Source: JBCDIQ01 sp039024295
Lineage (GTDB): Bacteria; Bacteroidota; Bacteroidia; J057
DNA: 14,844 nucleotides
NCBI GenBank assembly: GCA_039024295.1
Contig: JBCDIQ010000111.1
Location: 1 to 14,844 of the forward strand
Direction: 5' to 3'
In this document: piece after piece, positions 6,743 through 14,559 of the stretch
Numbering within the stretch: the first letter of the stretch is position 1
How the letters are laid out: every line of letters begins with the position of its first letter
The notes under the pieces: model-generated
Seen by the model: the letters and a program-made list of their open reading frames with translations, nothing else
Told to the model about the DNA's origin: nothing
Databases searched by the model: none
Translations under genes and position numbers: made by a program

Positions 6743-9700
6743 ATGTGGTGCATTTCTTTTCGCTTTCTTGTCGCCTTCTTCGCTTTGTGGAGTATCCTAG
6801 ATCAAGCGCAAGGTCAATCTCCAGTAACCCATTCAGATATTCTTATTGGAAATCAGCAGTGGTTGGCCGGCAATTATGAAAGTGCCTACTTTCACTACCA
6901 ATCGGCTCGAAACGAGGCACTGGCCCATTCTGACACAGAAGTCCTGGCATATGCGCTGACCTTTTCAGGAAAGTACCTCAGCAGAATGGGCAGAACCGAA
7001 GAAGCAACGGCAACAATAGATTCCGCTGTAACCCTTCGTGATAGCTTACATCCCGCAGGCATCCTCGCCCGACGTGAAAAGGCCGACCTTTTCATGGCTC
7101 AAGGCGACTTTGAGCAAGGGGTAGCCCTTCACCGTGCAAACGCCCAGATTGCAGAAGCCTTACCCTCAAAATTAGATTCCATCAAAGCGATCTGCTTCCA
7201 CACCATGGGAACCACCTCCATGATCATGGAACAATGGGACTCTGCCATGTACTGGAGCGAGCGTGCGCTGGACATTCGGAAAGACATTTTGCCTCCCGAT
7301 CACATCTACCTCGCATTCGGGGAAAACCTGATCGGGTCCGTTTACCTGATGAAAGAATCCTACGAGGAGGCCAAACCGCATGTCATTCGGTCCATCGAGA
7401 TCACGGAGAAACGATTCGGCCCTACCCATCCGCAAGTGCTCAAGATGAAAGCTAACCTGGCCATTTTGTACACGGATTTGGGAGAGAGCCGGGAGGCCCT
7501 GGCCATTTATGAAAGCTGTCTGCCTTATTTGGACAAGGTGCAGCAAGATGGGCAAATTGTCACCTTGCTGAACCTGGGATCCACTTACATGACGCTTCGG
7601 GATTTCCCAGAAGCCCTTGCTACTTTTGATCAGGTGGAACAAATCATCGATCAATATCCCGATGTCATTCCCATTGCTCCGGTGTACATCAGCGGTGAGC
7701 GGGCAACTATTTTTTTAGAATTAGATGAACCCGAAAAGGCCTTGTATCACGTCAATCAGGCATTAGAACAGCAGACGAAACTATACGGTCCGGAAAGCAA
7801 CCAATTGCAGCAGGAGTTTTTGCGAAAAGGGTCGATTCTGACCCAGTTGAATCGCTATTCGGAAGCAAGTGAAGCTTTGGATGAGGCCTTGAGGTTATCA
7901 GAGGTATTTCTTGGACCCAATGCCGTAAATCGGGCCCGGGTATTTGAATGGTATGGAGAGCTTTGGATGAAACAAGCAGAACCCGATCAGGCATTGGCAT
8001 ATTATAAACAGGCCAACGAGGTTTATGCGGGTTCTGAAGTGCAATGGAACCTGGCAGATACCCACACCAAAATGGCAGAAGCCTGGCAATTGAAAGGCAA
8101 CCCAGATTCAGCTAGAACAGCCTATAATCAAGCCTGGAAATACATTTCCCCGGAATTGGCATTTAACATGAGCCCTACCCGTGAGGTATTTAAATTTTGG
8201 GATGTCCCACCCATGAGGGATTTGTTGCTCAGCATGGGAGACTTTCACCGTCGGGATACGAGTAACATTTCCTCGCTCAAAGCGGCCTTAACCTGTTACG
8301 AACTTGCGCTGGCAGTGGCCGATAGCCAACGGTATTATTACGCTTCTGATGCATCACGAGAGTTCCTCATTTCCCGGCTCATTCCCGAGTATGAAACAAT
8401 TTTACATCTATGCTGGATGCTGTCAAGAAAGCCCAGAGGAGATATCTACTTTGAAAAAGCATTTTCCCTGGCCGAAAAAAGCAAGGCTGCCAACCTGCGT
8501 GATTACCTGCGAGGCAAACGGGCCTTAGCATTTGCAGGCGTACCTGAAGAGATGGTGGCACAAGAACGAGAATTTCGTCGGAAACTGGCTCAATTGTCGG
8601 GGCCGGATTTGAGTAGAGAAAAAATTGACGAGAAACGGAAACTGCGGGTGGCATATCAAGCATTTCTCCACAAGCTGCAGGTGGAATATCCGTCCTATTA
8701 TCAACTGAGGTATACCAACCAAGAGGTCAGCTTTTCGAGGATTATGGCAGAACTTACCGATGACGATTGCCTGTACAGCTATTTTATGGGAGATTCGGCC
8801 TTATTTATCTTTCGAATCGGACTTGCAGGGGTAAATATGAGCCGTATTTCCTTTGCAAAGGAGCCTGTCAAGGATTTGCTTGCCAGTTGGACTTCAATTA
8901 TTTCAACTAAACCTGATGTTGGCATAGAAAGTCTCCAGCAGATTGCCAATCAGCCTCACCAACTCAGCAAGTTACTTCTACCCGATTATCATTCTGGTGA
9001 TCATCTCACCATTATCCCAGATGCCGCCCTAGGCTACCTCCCGTTCGAAACCCTGCTTTCAGATTTGCCCCAAGAAGATGATTTCCGGAAATGGCCCTGG
9101 ATTTGGAAAACCTCCACAATTTCCTATATCTATGCAGCGGAAATTTGGCTCCAACAACGAAAGAATAAGCGAACTGATAAGTCTGCTGCCTATGTGGGTT
9201 TTGCTCCGGATTTTCAAGGTGACCAATTGGCATCCACCCGGAGTGATCTGGGGGCATTAGCCTACAACAAAGCCGAAGTGGAACAAGCTGCCGAATGGAT
9301 GAAGGGCCAACCTTTCACCGGCAGTATGGCAAGCGAAGTCCAGGTAAAACAGTCAAATGGCCACCATTTGGTGCGACACTTTGCTACCCATGCCGTGGCC
9401 GACCTGAACAATCGAATGAATTCGAGGCTGTTCTTACATCCAGGAAATGACTCCCTGGAAGATGGCATTCTTTACATGCACGAATTGTATGGGCTTCGAT
9501 TGCCCAGTCCGCTGACCGTGCTAAGTGCCTGCCAAACCGGCCAAGGGCCATTGCTGAGGGGCGAAGGTATTATGAGCCTGGCACGGGCGTTTCAATATGC
9601 CGGGAGCCAGCGAGTGCTCACCACCCTTTGGCATGCAGATGACAAATCCAGTGCAGATCTTAGCACCAGCTTTTTCCGTTCTGTCTCACAAGGCATTCCC

Positions 9701-9922
9701 GTTGAAGCTGCCCTTCAGCAATCGCGTGGGGAATTCTTTGAAAATGCCGATGCCTTTCATGGACAGCCGTATTTCTGGGGAAATTTTGTGCTCATCGGAG
9801 ACAGAGGGGTGATTGAGATGGAAAATCGACCATGGGTCATATATGGAGGCATTATCCTGCTGGCCATATTGATAATTGTGGGCATAAAATGGATGAAGGG
9901 ACGATACAGGAAATTGAGCTAA
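6743..9922 (+). CDS. TPR-repeat CHAT-domain protein (caspase-like protease family), secreted/periplasmic with C-terminal membrane anchor
   Basis: This is a 1059-aa protein from the ATG at 6743. An in-frame ATG at 6560 would run antisense into the divergent gene and bury the signal peptide, so it was rejected. Residues 1-24 are a signal peptide (SFRFLVAFFALWSIL...AQGQ). Residues 33 to about 590 are repeated helical pairs of the TPR type (AHVI-, ALAIYESCLPYL, PEALATFDQVEQI, PEKALYHVNQALEQ). A CHAT domain occupies about 735-1025. The catalytic dyad is intact: His883 in HFATHA and Cys930 in LSACQTG. IIPDAALGYLPFETLL (757 onward) and PYFWGNFVLIGD near the end of the domain are also characteristic. 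Residues 1031-1050 are a hydrophobic helix followed by KWMKGRYRK, a stop-transfer signal. CHAT proteins are known caspase-family (clan CD) peptidases; TPR regions bind the substrate or a regulator. The AAA+ gene begins 65 bases downstream. The natural substrate is unknown. Confidence 0.93.
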   Translation: MWCISFRFLVAFFALWSILDQAQGQSPVTHSDILIGNQQWLAGNYESAYFHYQSARNEALAHSDTEVLAYALTFSGKYLSRMGRTEEATATIDSAVTLRDSLHPAGILARREKADLFMAQGDFEQGVALHRANAQIAEALPSKLDSIKAICFHTMGTTSMIMEQWDSAMYWSERALDIRKDILPPDHIYLAFGENLIGSVYLMKESYEEAKPHVIRSIEITEKRFGPTHPQVLKMKANLAILYTDLGESREALAIYESCLPYLDKVQQDGQIVTLLNLGSTYMTLRDFPEALATFDQVEQIIDQYPDVIPIAPVYISGERATIFLELDEPEKALYHVNQALEQQTKLYGPESNQLQQEFLRKGSILTQLNRYSEASEALDEALRLSEVFLGPNAVNRARVFEWYGELWMKQAEPDQALAYYKQANEVYAGSEVQWNLADTHTKMAEAWQLKGNPDSARTAYNQAWKYISPELAFNMSPTREVFKFWDVPPMRDLLLSMGDFHRRDTSNISSLKAALTCYELALAVADSQRYYYASDASREFLISRLIPEYETILHLCWMLSRKPRGDIYFEKAFSLAEKSKAANLRDYLRGKRALAFAGVPEEMVAQEREFRRKLAQLSGPDLSREKIDEKRKLRVAYQAFLHKLQVEYPSYYQLRYTNQEVSFSRIMAELTDDDCLYSYFMGDSALFIFRIGLAGVNMSRISFAKEPVKDLLASWTSIISTKPDVGIESLQQIANQPHQLSKLLLPDYHSGDHLTIIPDAALGYLPFETLLSDLPQEDDFRKWPWIWKTSTISYIYAAEIWLQQRKNKRTDKSAAYVGFAPDFQGDQLASTRSDLGALAYNKAEVEQAAEWMKGQPFTGSMASEVQVKQSNGHHLVRHFATHAVADLNNRMNSRLFLHPGNDSLEDGILYMHELYGLRLPSPLTVLSACQTGQGPLLRGEGIMSLARAFQYAGSQRVLTTLWHADDKSSADLSTSFFRSVSQGIPVEAALQQSRGEFFENADAFHGQPYFWGNFVLIGDRGVIEMENRPWVIYGGIILLAILIIVGIKWMKGRYRKLS

Positions 9923-9987
9923 CAAGCTTTCTTTTTACATCTTCTCAATAGTCGTAAATTACGGGCATAAACCAACATGAGAGGTTC

Positions 9988-12615
9988 ATGCCATCAGAAA
10001 AGCCTGCACATTTTGTCCCCTATAAATTTCGTGACCTGAAAGTTCACGGGTCACCGGAATGGCTGGCCGGCAGCCAGAAAAAGTATCGAAGGGTATTCGG
10101 AAAAGAAGAATTGAAGCAGATATTCGTCGAGTTTTCCTTTTTCAACAAATTATTTGACGAAAAAGACTGGGAGGTCCAGACAGGGCTCAAAGTCTTCCAA
10201 CTGGGAAAAGAAAAGCGTACACTGTTACATGAATTTGAGGAAGAGGTTTTGGTGGCAAAAGAACAGAACATCGTATTCGTCCGGGAAGGATGGCCCGTAA
10301 GCGACCAACCCCATGAATGGGAAACCGGCACCTACCAGTGGGAGGGACTCTTGAATGGTGAAGTAATTGCCAACATGACGTTTTATGTGGTGCCTCAACG
10401 ATGGCCGGAAGGGGAAGAAAATCCTTTCTTCCGACTTACCTCTGTCATGTTGTATGAGTCCAATGCAGAGGACCGCTACCAGGAGAAGCCCACCTTTCGC
10501 AACATATTTGACTACAAGAGCACCCGCTTCATTTTTGTGGAATTCCAGGGACTTAATAAGCTGGAAGTGGAGTGGATGTGTGAGCTGACCTTCAACTTTT
10601 ACAACGATGCCCGTCAGCTCAAGGGCCGTACCACCGAATTGGTCAAGATCAAATCCGGAACTGAAGGCATCAGAATCATCTCTGGTTGGGGTTCCAATTT
10701 TCCCGGGACCTGGTTCCAGGACCGCTATACCCTGGAGGTGGTCTTCATGGATCAACTGGTGTGTGCCGTTCCATTTGAGGTGTCCAATTACTATTCAAAT
10801 GGAAACCCGGAGCTGCTCATCCCGAAGGATGATGGACTGCTGCGACAAGCACCCACGGATGGAACAGGCGGTGGGCCCCTGAGAAGCAAGGAGGAATTAT
10901 TCCAGGAGTTAAACGGGCTGATCGGCCTGGCACCTGTAAAAAGCCGTGTTCAGGAGTATGCACAATACCTGAATTTTCTCAAGATCAGAAAGGAAAAAGG
11001 AATTCAGGAAGAAAGCCAGCTGAACCTCCACGCTGTTTTTACGGGTAACCCTGGTACTGGTAAAACGACGGTTGCACGTTTGTTGGGCAAATTGTATCAC
11101 AGCATGGGACTGCTTTCAAAAGGACACGTGCTGGAAGTTGATCGGGCAGATTTGATTGGGGAGTACATTGGCCAGACGGCTCCGCGGGTGAAAGAAGCCA
11201 TAGACCGGGCGCGAGGCGGCATCCTGTTCATTGATGAAGCATATTCCCTGTCAAGGACAGAAAATGACAAAAAAGACTATGGGCTTGAAGCCATTGAGAT
11301 TTTAGTACGTGAAATGTCCAGTACAAATGGCGATCTGGCAGTGGTAGTGGCCGGGTATCCCAAGGAGATGGAGCAGATGCTCACTGCCAACCCTGGGTTC
11401 AAATCGCGCTTTAACATCACCCTTTCCTTTCCGGATTACACCCCGAAAGAGCTTACGAAAATTGCAGGATATGCAGCGGAACAACGGGGCGTAACCCTGG
11501 CGGATCCTGCACAAGAATTACTGTACAAACAACTTGTCAAGGCTTATCGAGAACGCGATAAAAGCTTCGGAAATGCACGCCTCGTCTACTCCCTGGTAGA
11601 TGAAGCCAAAATGAACCTGGGCTTGCGCCTCATGCAACGGAGTGACGTAGACGAATTGACTTTGGAAGACCTTTCCCGCATCGAAGTAACTGACCTGGAA
11701 AAGATTTTTGAGAAAAAGGATGCAGCTCAGGTTCACATTCCTATAGATGAGCCCTTGCTCAAAGAAGCATTGGACGAACTTCAGGGACTTGTCGGGCTAG
11801 AAAGCGTAAAAAAAGAAGTGCTAGACCTCGTGAAGCTGGTTCGGTTTTACCGGGAAAGCGGCAAGGATGTCCTCAACCGCTTTTCCCTGCATTCGGTCTT
11901 CACCGGAAATCCAGGGACGGGAAAAACTACTGTAGCCCGGCTGTTAGGCAAGCTTTACAAAGCCCTCGGCATACTTGAGCGTGGGCGTGTAGTGGAGGTG
12001 GATCGTCGGCAGTTGATTGCAGGTTATACCGGACAAACTGCCGAAAAAACAGCCAAAGTCATTGAGGAAGCCAAAGGAAGTGTACTGTTTATCGATGAGG
12101 CTTATGCACTGGTTTCGGGCCATCAGGGAGACTTTGGACAGGAGGCTATTGATACGTTATTGAAGCGAATGGAGGACCTGCGGGGTTCATTTATTGTGAT
12201 TGTGGCAGGATATCCCAGTAACATGAAGCGATTTCTTGAAGCCAATCCGGGCTTAAAATCTCGCTTTGATCATTGGTTTAAATTTGAAGATTACCAACCG
12301 GAAGATTTGCTCCAAATCGCTCGTTACCTGCTGAAGCAGGAAGGACTCCAAGCAGATGAACCTGCGCTGGCACATTTGGATGCATACTTTACTCACCTTT
12401 ATCGGACAAGGAACAAATTCTTTGGCAATGCGAGGGCAATCCGAAAAATCATTGAGAAGTCCGTTAAAAACCAGCATTTAAGACTGGCCTCTCTTCCGGT
12501 GGACCAGAGAACCGAATCGGCCCTTCAGCAATTGACCTTAGCAGACGTGCAAGAATTCGGATCAAACAATGACAATTTGCTGGACAGCGGCAACCAGGGC
12601 CGGATCGGGTTCTAG
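9988..12615 (+). CDS. Tandem CbxX/CfqX-type AAA+ ATPase with duplicated N-terminal beta domain
   Basis: This is an 875-aa protein. Residues 30-136 and 168-267 are two copies of a beta-rich unit (IFVEF..FNKLF..DWEV against IFVEFQGLNKLEVEWMCEL; TYQWEGLLNGEVIANMTFYV against DRYTLEVVFMDQLVCAVPFEV). They are probably Ig-like binding domains. A Gly-rich linker near 290 leads to AAA+ module 1: Walker A GNPGTGKT 353-360, pore-loop-like GEYIGQTAPR 391-400, Walker B FIDEA 414-418, Arg finger in NPGFKSRF (Arg474), and sensor 2 FGNAR 527-531. Module 2 repeats all of these: Walker A 640-647, AGYTGQTAEK 678-687, FIDEA 701-705, Arg759, FGNAR 812-816. The family includes RuBisCO activase CbbX and the type VII secretion ATPase EccA, which remodel protein complexes. 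There is no signal peptide, so it is cytoplasmic. GAGAGG just before the ATG is a plausible but close ribosome binding site. The target is unknown. Confidence 0.93.
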   Translation: MPSEKPAHFVPYKFRDLKVHGSPEWLAGSQKKYRRVFGKEELKQIFVEFSFFNKLFDEKDWEVQTGLKVFQLGKEKRTLLHEFEEEVLVAKEQNIVFVREGWPVSDQPHEWETGTYQWEGLLNGEVIANMTFYVVPQRWPEGEENPFFRLTSVMLYESNAEDRYQEKPTFRNIFDYKSTRFIFVEFQGLNKLEVEWMCELTFNFYNDARQLKGRTTELVKIKSGTEGIRIISGWGSNFPGTWFQDRYTLEVVFMDQLVCAVPFEVSNYYSNGNPELLIPKDDGLLRQAPTDGTGGGPLRSKEELFQELNGLIGLAPVKSRVQEYAQYLNFLKIRKEKGIQEESQLNLHAVFTGNPGTGKTTVARLLGKLYHSMGLLSKGHVLEVDRADLIGEYIGQTAPRVKEAIDRARGGILFIDEAYSLSRTENDKKDYGLEAIEILVREMSSTNGDLAVVVAGYPKEMEQMLTANPGFKSRFNITLSFPDYTPKELTKIAGYAAEQRGVTLADPAQELLYKQLVKAYRERDKSFGNARLVYSLVDEAKMNLGLRLMQRSDVDELTLEDLSRIEVTDLEKIFEKKDAAQVHIPIDEPLLKEALDELQGLVGLESVKKEVLDLVKLVRFYRESGKDVLNRFSLHSVFTGNPGTGKTTVARLLGKLYKALGILERGRVVEVDRRQLIAGYTGQTAEKTAKVIEEAKGSVLFIDEAYALVSGHQGDFGQEAIDTLLKRMEDLRGSFIVIVAGYPSNMKRFLEANPGLKSRFDHWFKFEDYQPEDLLQIARYLLKQEGLQADEPALAHLDAYFTHLYRTRNKFFGNARAIRKIIEKSVKNQHLRLASLPVDQRTESALQQLTLADVQEFGSNNDNLLDSGNQGRIGF

Positions 12616-12737
12616 GTCAGGGAAGAGTGAATAATTTCTCGTCGAAATCTTTTTCCATTCCCAAATGGAATGTGTTTCTTACACCTACGTGCGATACACT
12701 GATTGGCCATTCTTTAGCACCTTCCAATTCCTTCAAT

Positions 12738-13391
12738 ATGCAAGCATTTCAGCACGAGCTTTCCTACCGAACTGCAGAGGTGATGGAAAAAATCAGAAGT
12801 TTCCCGGTAACCATCTGTGGGGCCGGGGCACTGGGAGCAAACCTCACCGAAACCTTGGGGCGTTCAGGATTTAAATTGCTCAGCCTCATCGACCCTGCAA
12901 CAGTTGAACCTCATAATTTATCTACTCACCCATTTGTGGAGCAGGATATTGGGGCCTATAAATCTCGGGTGGTCGCAAACCTCCTGCACCAGGCAGTAGG
13001 GGTTCGGATCGAACCTGTGGGGCGACAATTAGACAAGGCGAATGTAGGGAAGTTGTTAGACGGTAGCAGGCTGGTGGTGGATACCTTTGACAACCGCGCT
13101 AGTCAGACACTGGTGGGAGAATGGTGCAAAGAAGCGGGTATTCCCTGCTTGCAAACCCGTATTAATGGATCTTCAACGCGTATTTGCTGGTCTGCCGAAG
13201 CCATTCAAGCCCATCCTGTTGAAACGGAAAAATCCGAATATCCCCTGGCCCGAAACCTGGTCTTGCTCACGGTCTCAGTACTCGCAGAAGTGATCATACG
13301 CTATGTGGCCTATGGAACCCGGGAAAGCTATGATATTTCTTTAAGGGAAATGAAAATTGAGCCCCTAACAGATACAGAAGTCGTAACCTGA
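12738..13391 (+). CDS. ThiF/MoeB/E1-like adenylyltransferase-family protein
   Basis: This is a 217-aa protein from the ATG at 12738. The frame is open back to a GTG at 12627, 11 bases after the AAA+ stop, but that 37-residue extension looks non-coding, while homologues typically begin near HELSYRTAEV as here. The Rossmann nucleotide-binding loop GAGALG is at 28-33, the acidic residue after strand 2 is Asp52 (LIDPATVE), the NL motif is at Asn60, Lys75 follows in GAYKS, and the strand DTFDN is at 115-119. These are the ATP-binding signatures of the E1/ThiF fold, which activates the C-terminus of a ubiquitin-like or sulfur-carrier protein by adenylation. The Arg that follows NLQ in MoeB is Thr63 here, and the zinc-binding CxxC pairs are absent, so activity may be changed. 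No sulfur-carrier or ubiquitin-like gene is visible nearby. It is probably cotranscribed with the AAA+ gene. Confidence 0.85.
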   Translation: MQAFQHELSYRTAEVMEKIRSFPVTICGAGALGANLTETLGRSGFKLLSLIDPATVEPHNLSTHPFVEQDIGAYKSRVVANLLHQAVGVRIEPVGRQLDKANVGKLLDGSRLVVDTFDNRASQTLVGEWCKEAGIPCLQTRINGSSTRICWSAEAIQAHPVETEKSEYPLARNLVLLTVSVLAEVIIRYVAYGTRESYDISLREMKIEPLTDTEVVT

Positions 13392-13423
13392 TATTTTCTC
13401 ATTTAACGGCTTCTCGTACGATG

Positions 13424-13459
13424 TTTTTTTCCACTTTTCCTATTGAATCCGTACTTTTG
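13424..13459 (+). promoter_or_regulatory. Candidate Bacteroidota-type promoter for the hydroxylase/desaturase gene
   Basis: TACTTTTG at 13452-13459 matches the Bacteroidota housekeeping -7 consensus TAnnTTTG at every fixed base. A T-run at 13424-13430, about 21 bases upstream, occupies the -33 position (consensus TTTG, here without the G). Transcription would begin near 13466 and give a leader of about 60 bases. This suggests that the gene at 13526 is transcribed independently of the ThiF-like gene. Confidence 0.5.
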
Positions 13460-13525
13460 GCAGCTGAGGCGGACATACAACCATTACTGATTGTCTGTGA
13501 AATCTGATTAAGACGGCTCGTACTT

Positions 13526-14503
13526 ATGTTTGAAAACCTTCCTCCTGCGCTGCAGGCATTTTTTGCCAGTTTTGAAAAGCAGCACTTCACCCTGGAGCAG
13601 ATCCAGAAGATGATGGATGATCCGGAGATTTTTCCCCCATTGATTATCTACGCTATCCCAGTGATGCTGGGGCTTGTACTGCTCGAATTTGTCTTGTCAC
13701 AAATTCAGAAACGCAAAGTGTATGAAGGCAAAGATCTACTGGCCTCCATTTTCATTGGAATTGGAAACCTGATCACCACTGCTTTCCTGAACATCGCGAT
13801 GTTTTCCATCATTTTGTTTTTCTACAATGTTGTTCCCTGGACCGTACCAATTACTTGGTGGTCGTTCATCCTGTGTCTGGTCATTCTGGATTTTTTCCGG
13901 TACTGGGCACATCGGATTGCACATGAGCAGCGTTTCTGGTGGGCAACCCACGTGACACACCACTCTTCTGAGAATTATAACTTCTCCGTTTCTTTCCGCC
14001 TTTCCTGGGTGCAGCAGATCAAACTGGTCTTTTTTATTCCAGTTGCTTTATGTGGGTTCCATCCGGTCGTGTTCTTCATTTGTCATCAAATTGAAGTCCT
14101 GTACCAGTTCTGGATTCATACCGAATTTATCCGGAAGCTCCCTCGCCCGATTGAGTTTATCTTCACCACCCCTTCTCACCACCGCGTTCACCACGCCACC
14201 AATGAGAAGTACCTGGACAAAAACTATGGCTCCACTTTCATCATTTGGGACCGGATGTTTGGCACATTCCAACCTGAAGAGGAGCAGGCCATCTATGGGA
14301 TTACCAAGCCACCGGAATCTTACAATCCGGCATATTTGGTATTCCATGAGTTCATGGATATCGTAAAAGACTTCTTCCATGCTTCCGATTGGAAAACCCG
14401 CTGGAAAATCCTTTTTGGACATCCCGGTTGGTATACCGCTCGTGATGAAGAATTGAAGAAAGCCGCAAGTGAAGGCCTGTCTGGCCCTAAGAAAGCGGCT
14501 TAA
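13526..14503 (+). CDS. Membrane fatty acid hydroxylase / sterol desaturase-family protein (alkylglycerol monooxygenase-like)
   Basis: This is a 325-aa integral membrane protein. The eight-or-more-histidine di-iron signature of the family is complete: HRIAH at 129-133, HVTHH at 142-146, His198 (WIHTEF) and HHRVHH at 218-223. Hydrophobic helices lie at about 37-58, 72-103 and 108-127, with a further hydrophobic segment around 165-190. Members of this family use a di-iron centre and O2 to hydroxylate or desaturate lipids; bacterial proteins with this motif spacing resemble alkylglycerol monooxygenase and carotenoid or fatty acid hydroxylases. The substrate cannot be decided from sequence alone. 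The C-terminal 75 residues are soluble and end in a Lys/Ala-rich tail. The ATG at 13526 is the only reasonable start, and no clear ribosome binding site precedes it. A strong terminator follows, and the gene has its own candidate promoter, so it is probably unrelated to the three genes upstream. Confidence 0.92.
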   Translation: MFENLPPALQAFFASFEKQHFTLEQIQKMMDDPEIFPPLIIYAIPVMLGLVLLEFVLSQIQKRKVYEGKDLLASIFIGIGNLITTAFLNIAMFSIILFFYNVVPWTVPITWWSFILCLVILDFFRYWAHRIAHEQRFWWATHVTHHSSENYNFSVSFRLSWVQQIKLVFFIPVALCGFHPVVFFICHQIEVLYQFWIHTEFIRKLPRPIEFIFTTPSHHRVHHATNEKYLDKNYGSTFIIWDRMFGTFQPEEEQAIYGITKPPESYNPAYLVFHEFMDIVKDFFHASDWKTRWKILFGHPGWYTARDEELKKAASEGLSGPKKAA

Positions 14504-14516
14504 AACCCTTTTCAAT

Positions 14517-14559
14517 AAAAAACCGATCCCCATTTCATTAAAGGAATGGGGATTTTTTA
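14517..14559. terminator. Bidirectional rho-independent terminator between convergent genes
   Basis: ATCCCCATTTC (14526-14536) pairs with GGAATGGGGAT (14543-14553), counting one G-T pair, around the loop ATTAAA. Six Ts (14553-14558) follow on the plus strand, and an A-run at 14517-14522 gives the T-run in the other direction. It ends both the hydroxylase gene and the convergent endonuclease V gene, whose TAA stop (14559-14557) lies inside the T-run. Confidence 0.9.

Noticed and set aside
7172..7654. 160-aa minus-strand open frame
   Set aside because: It lies entirely inside the TPR region of the CHAT gene on the opposite strand and shows no recognisable domain.
10225..10755. 176-aa minus-strand open frame
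   Set aside because: It is antisense to the beta-domain part of the AAA+ gene, with no domain features and no start context.
13421..13507. 28-codon open frame upstream of the hydroxylase gene
   Set aside because: It spans the candidate promoter, has no ribosome binding site and shows no recognisable peptide character.
14048..14533. 161-aa minus-strand open frame
   Set aside because: It is antisense to the hydroxylase gene, whose histidine motifs prove the plus frame, and its start would lie in the bidirectional terminator.
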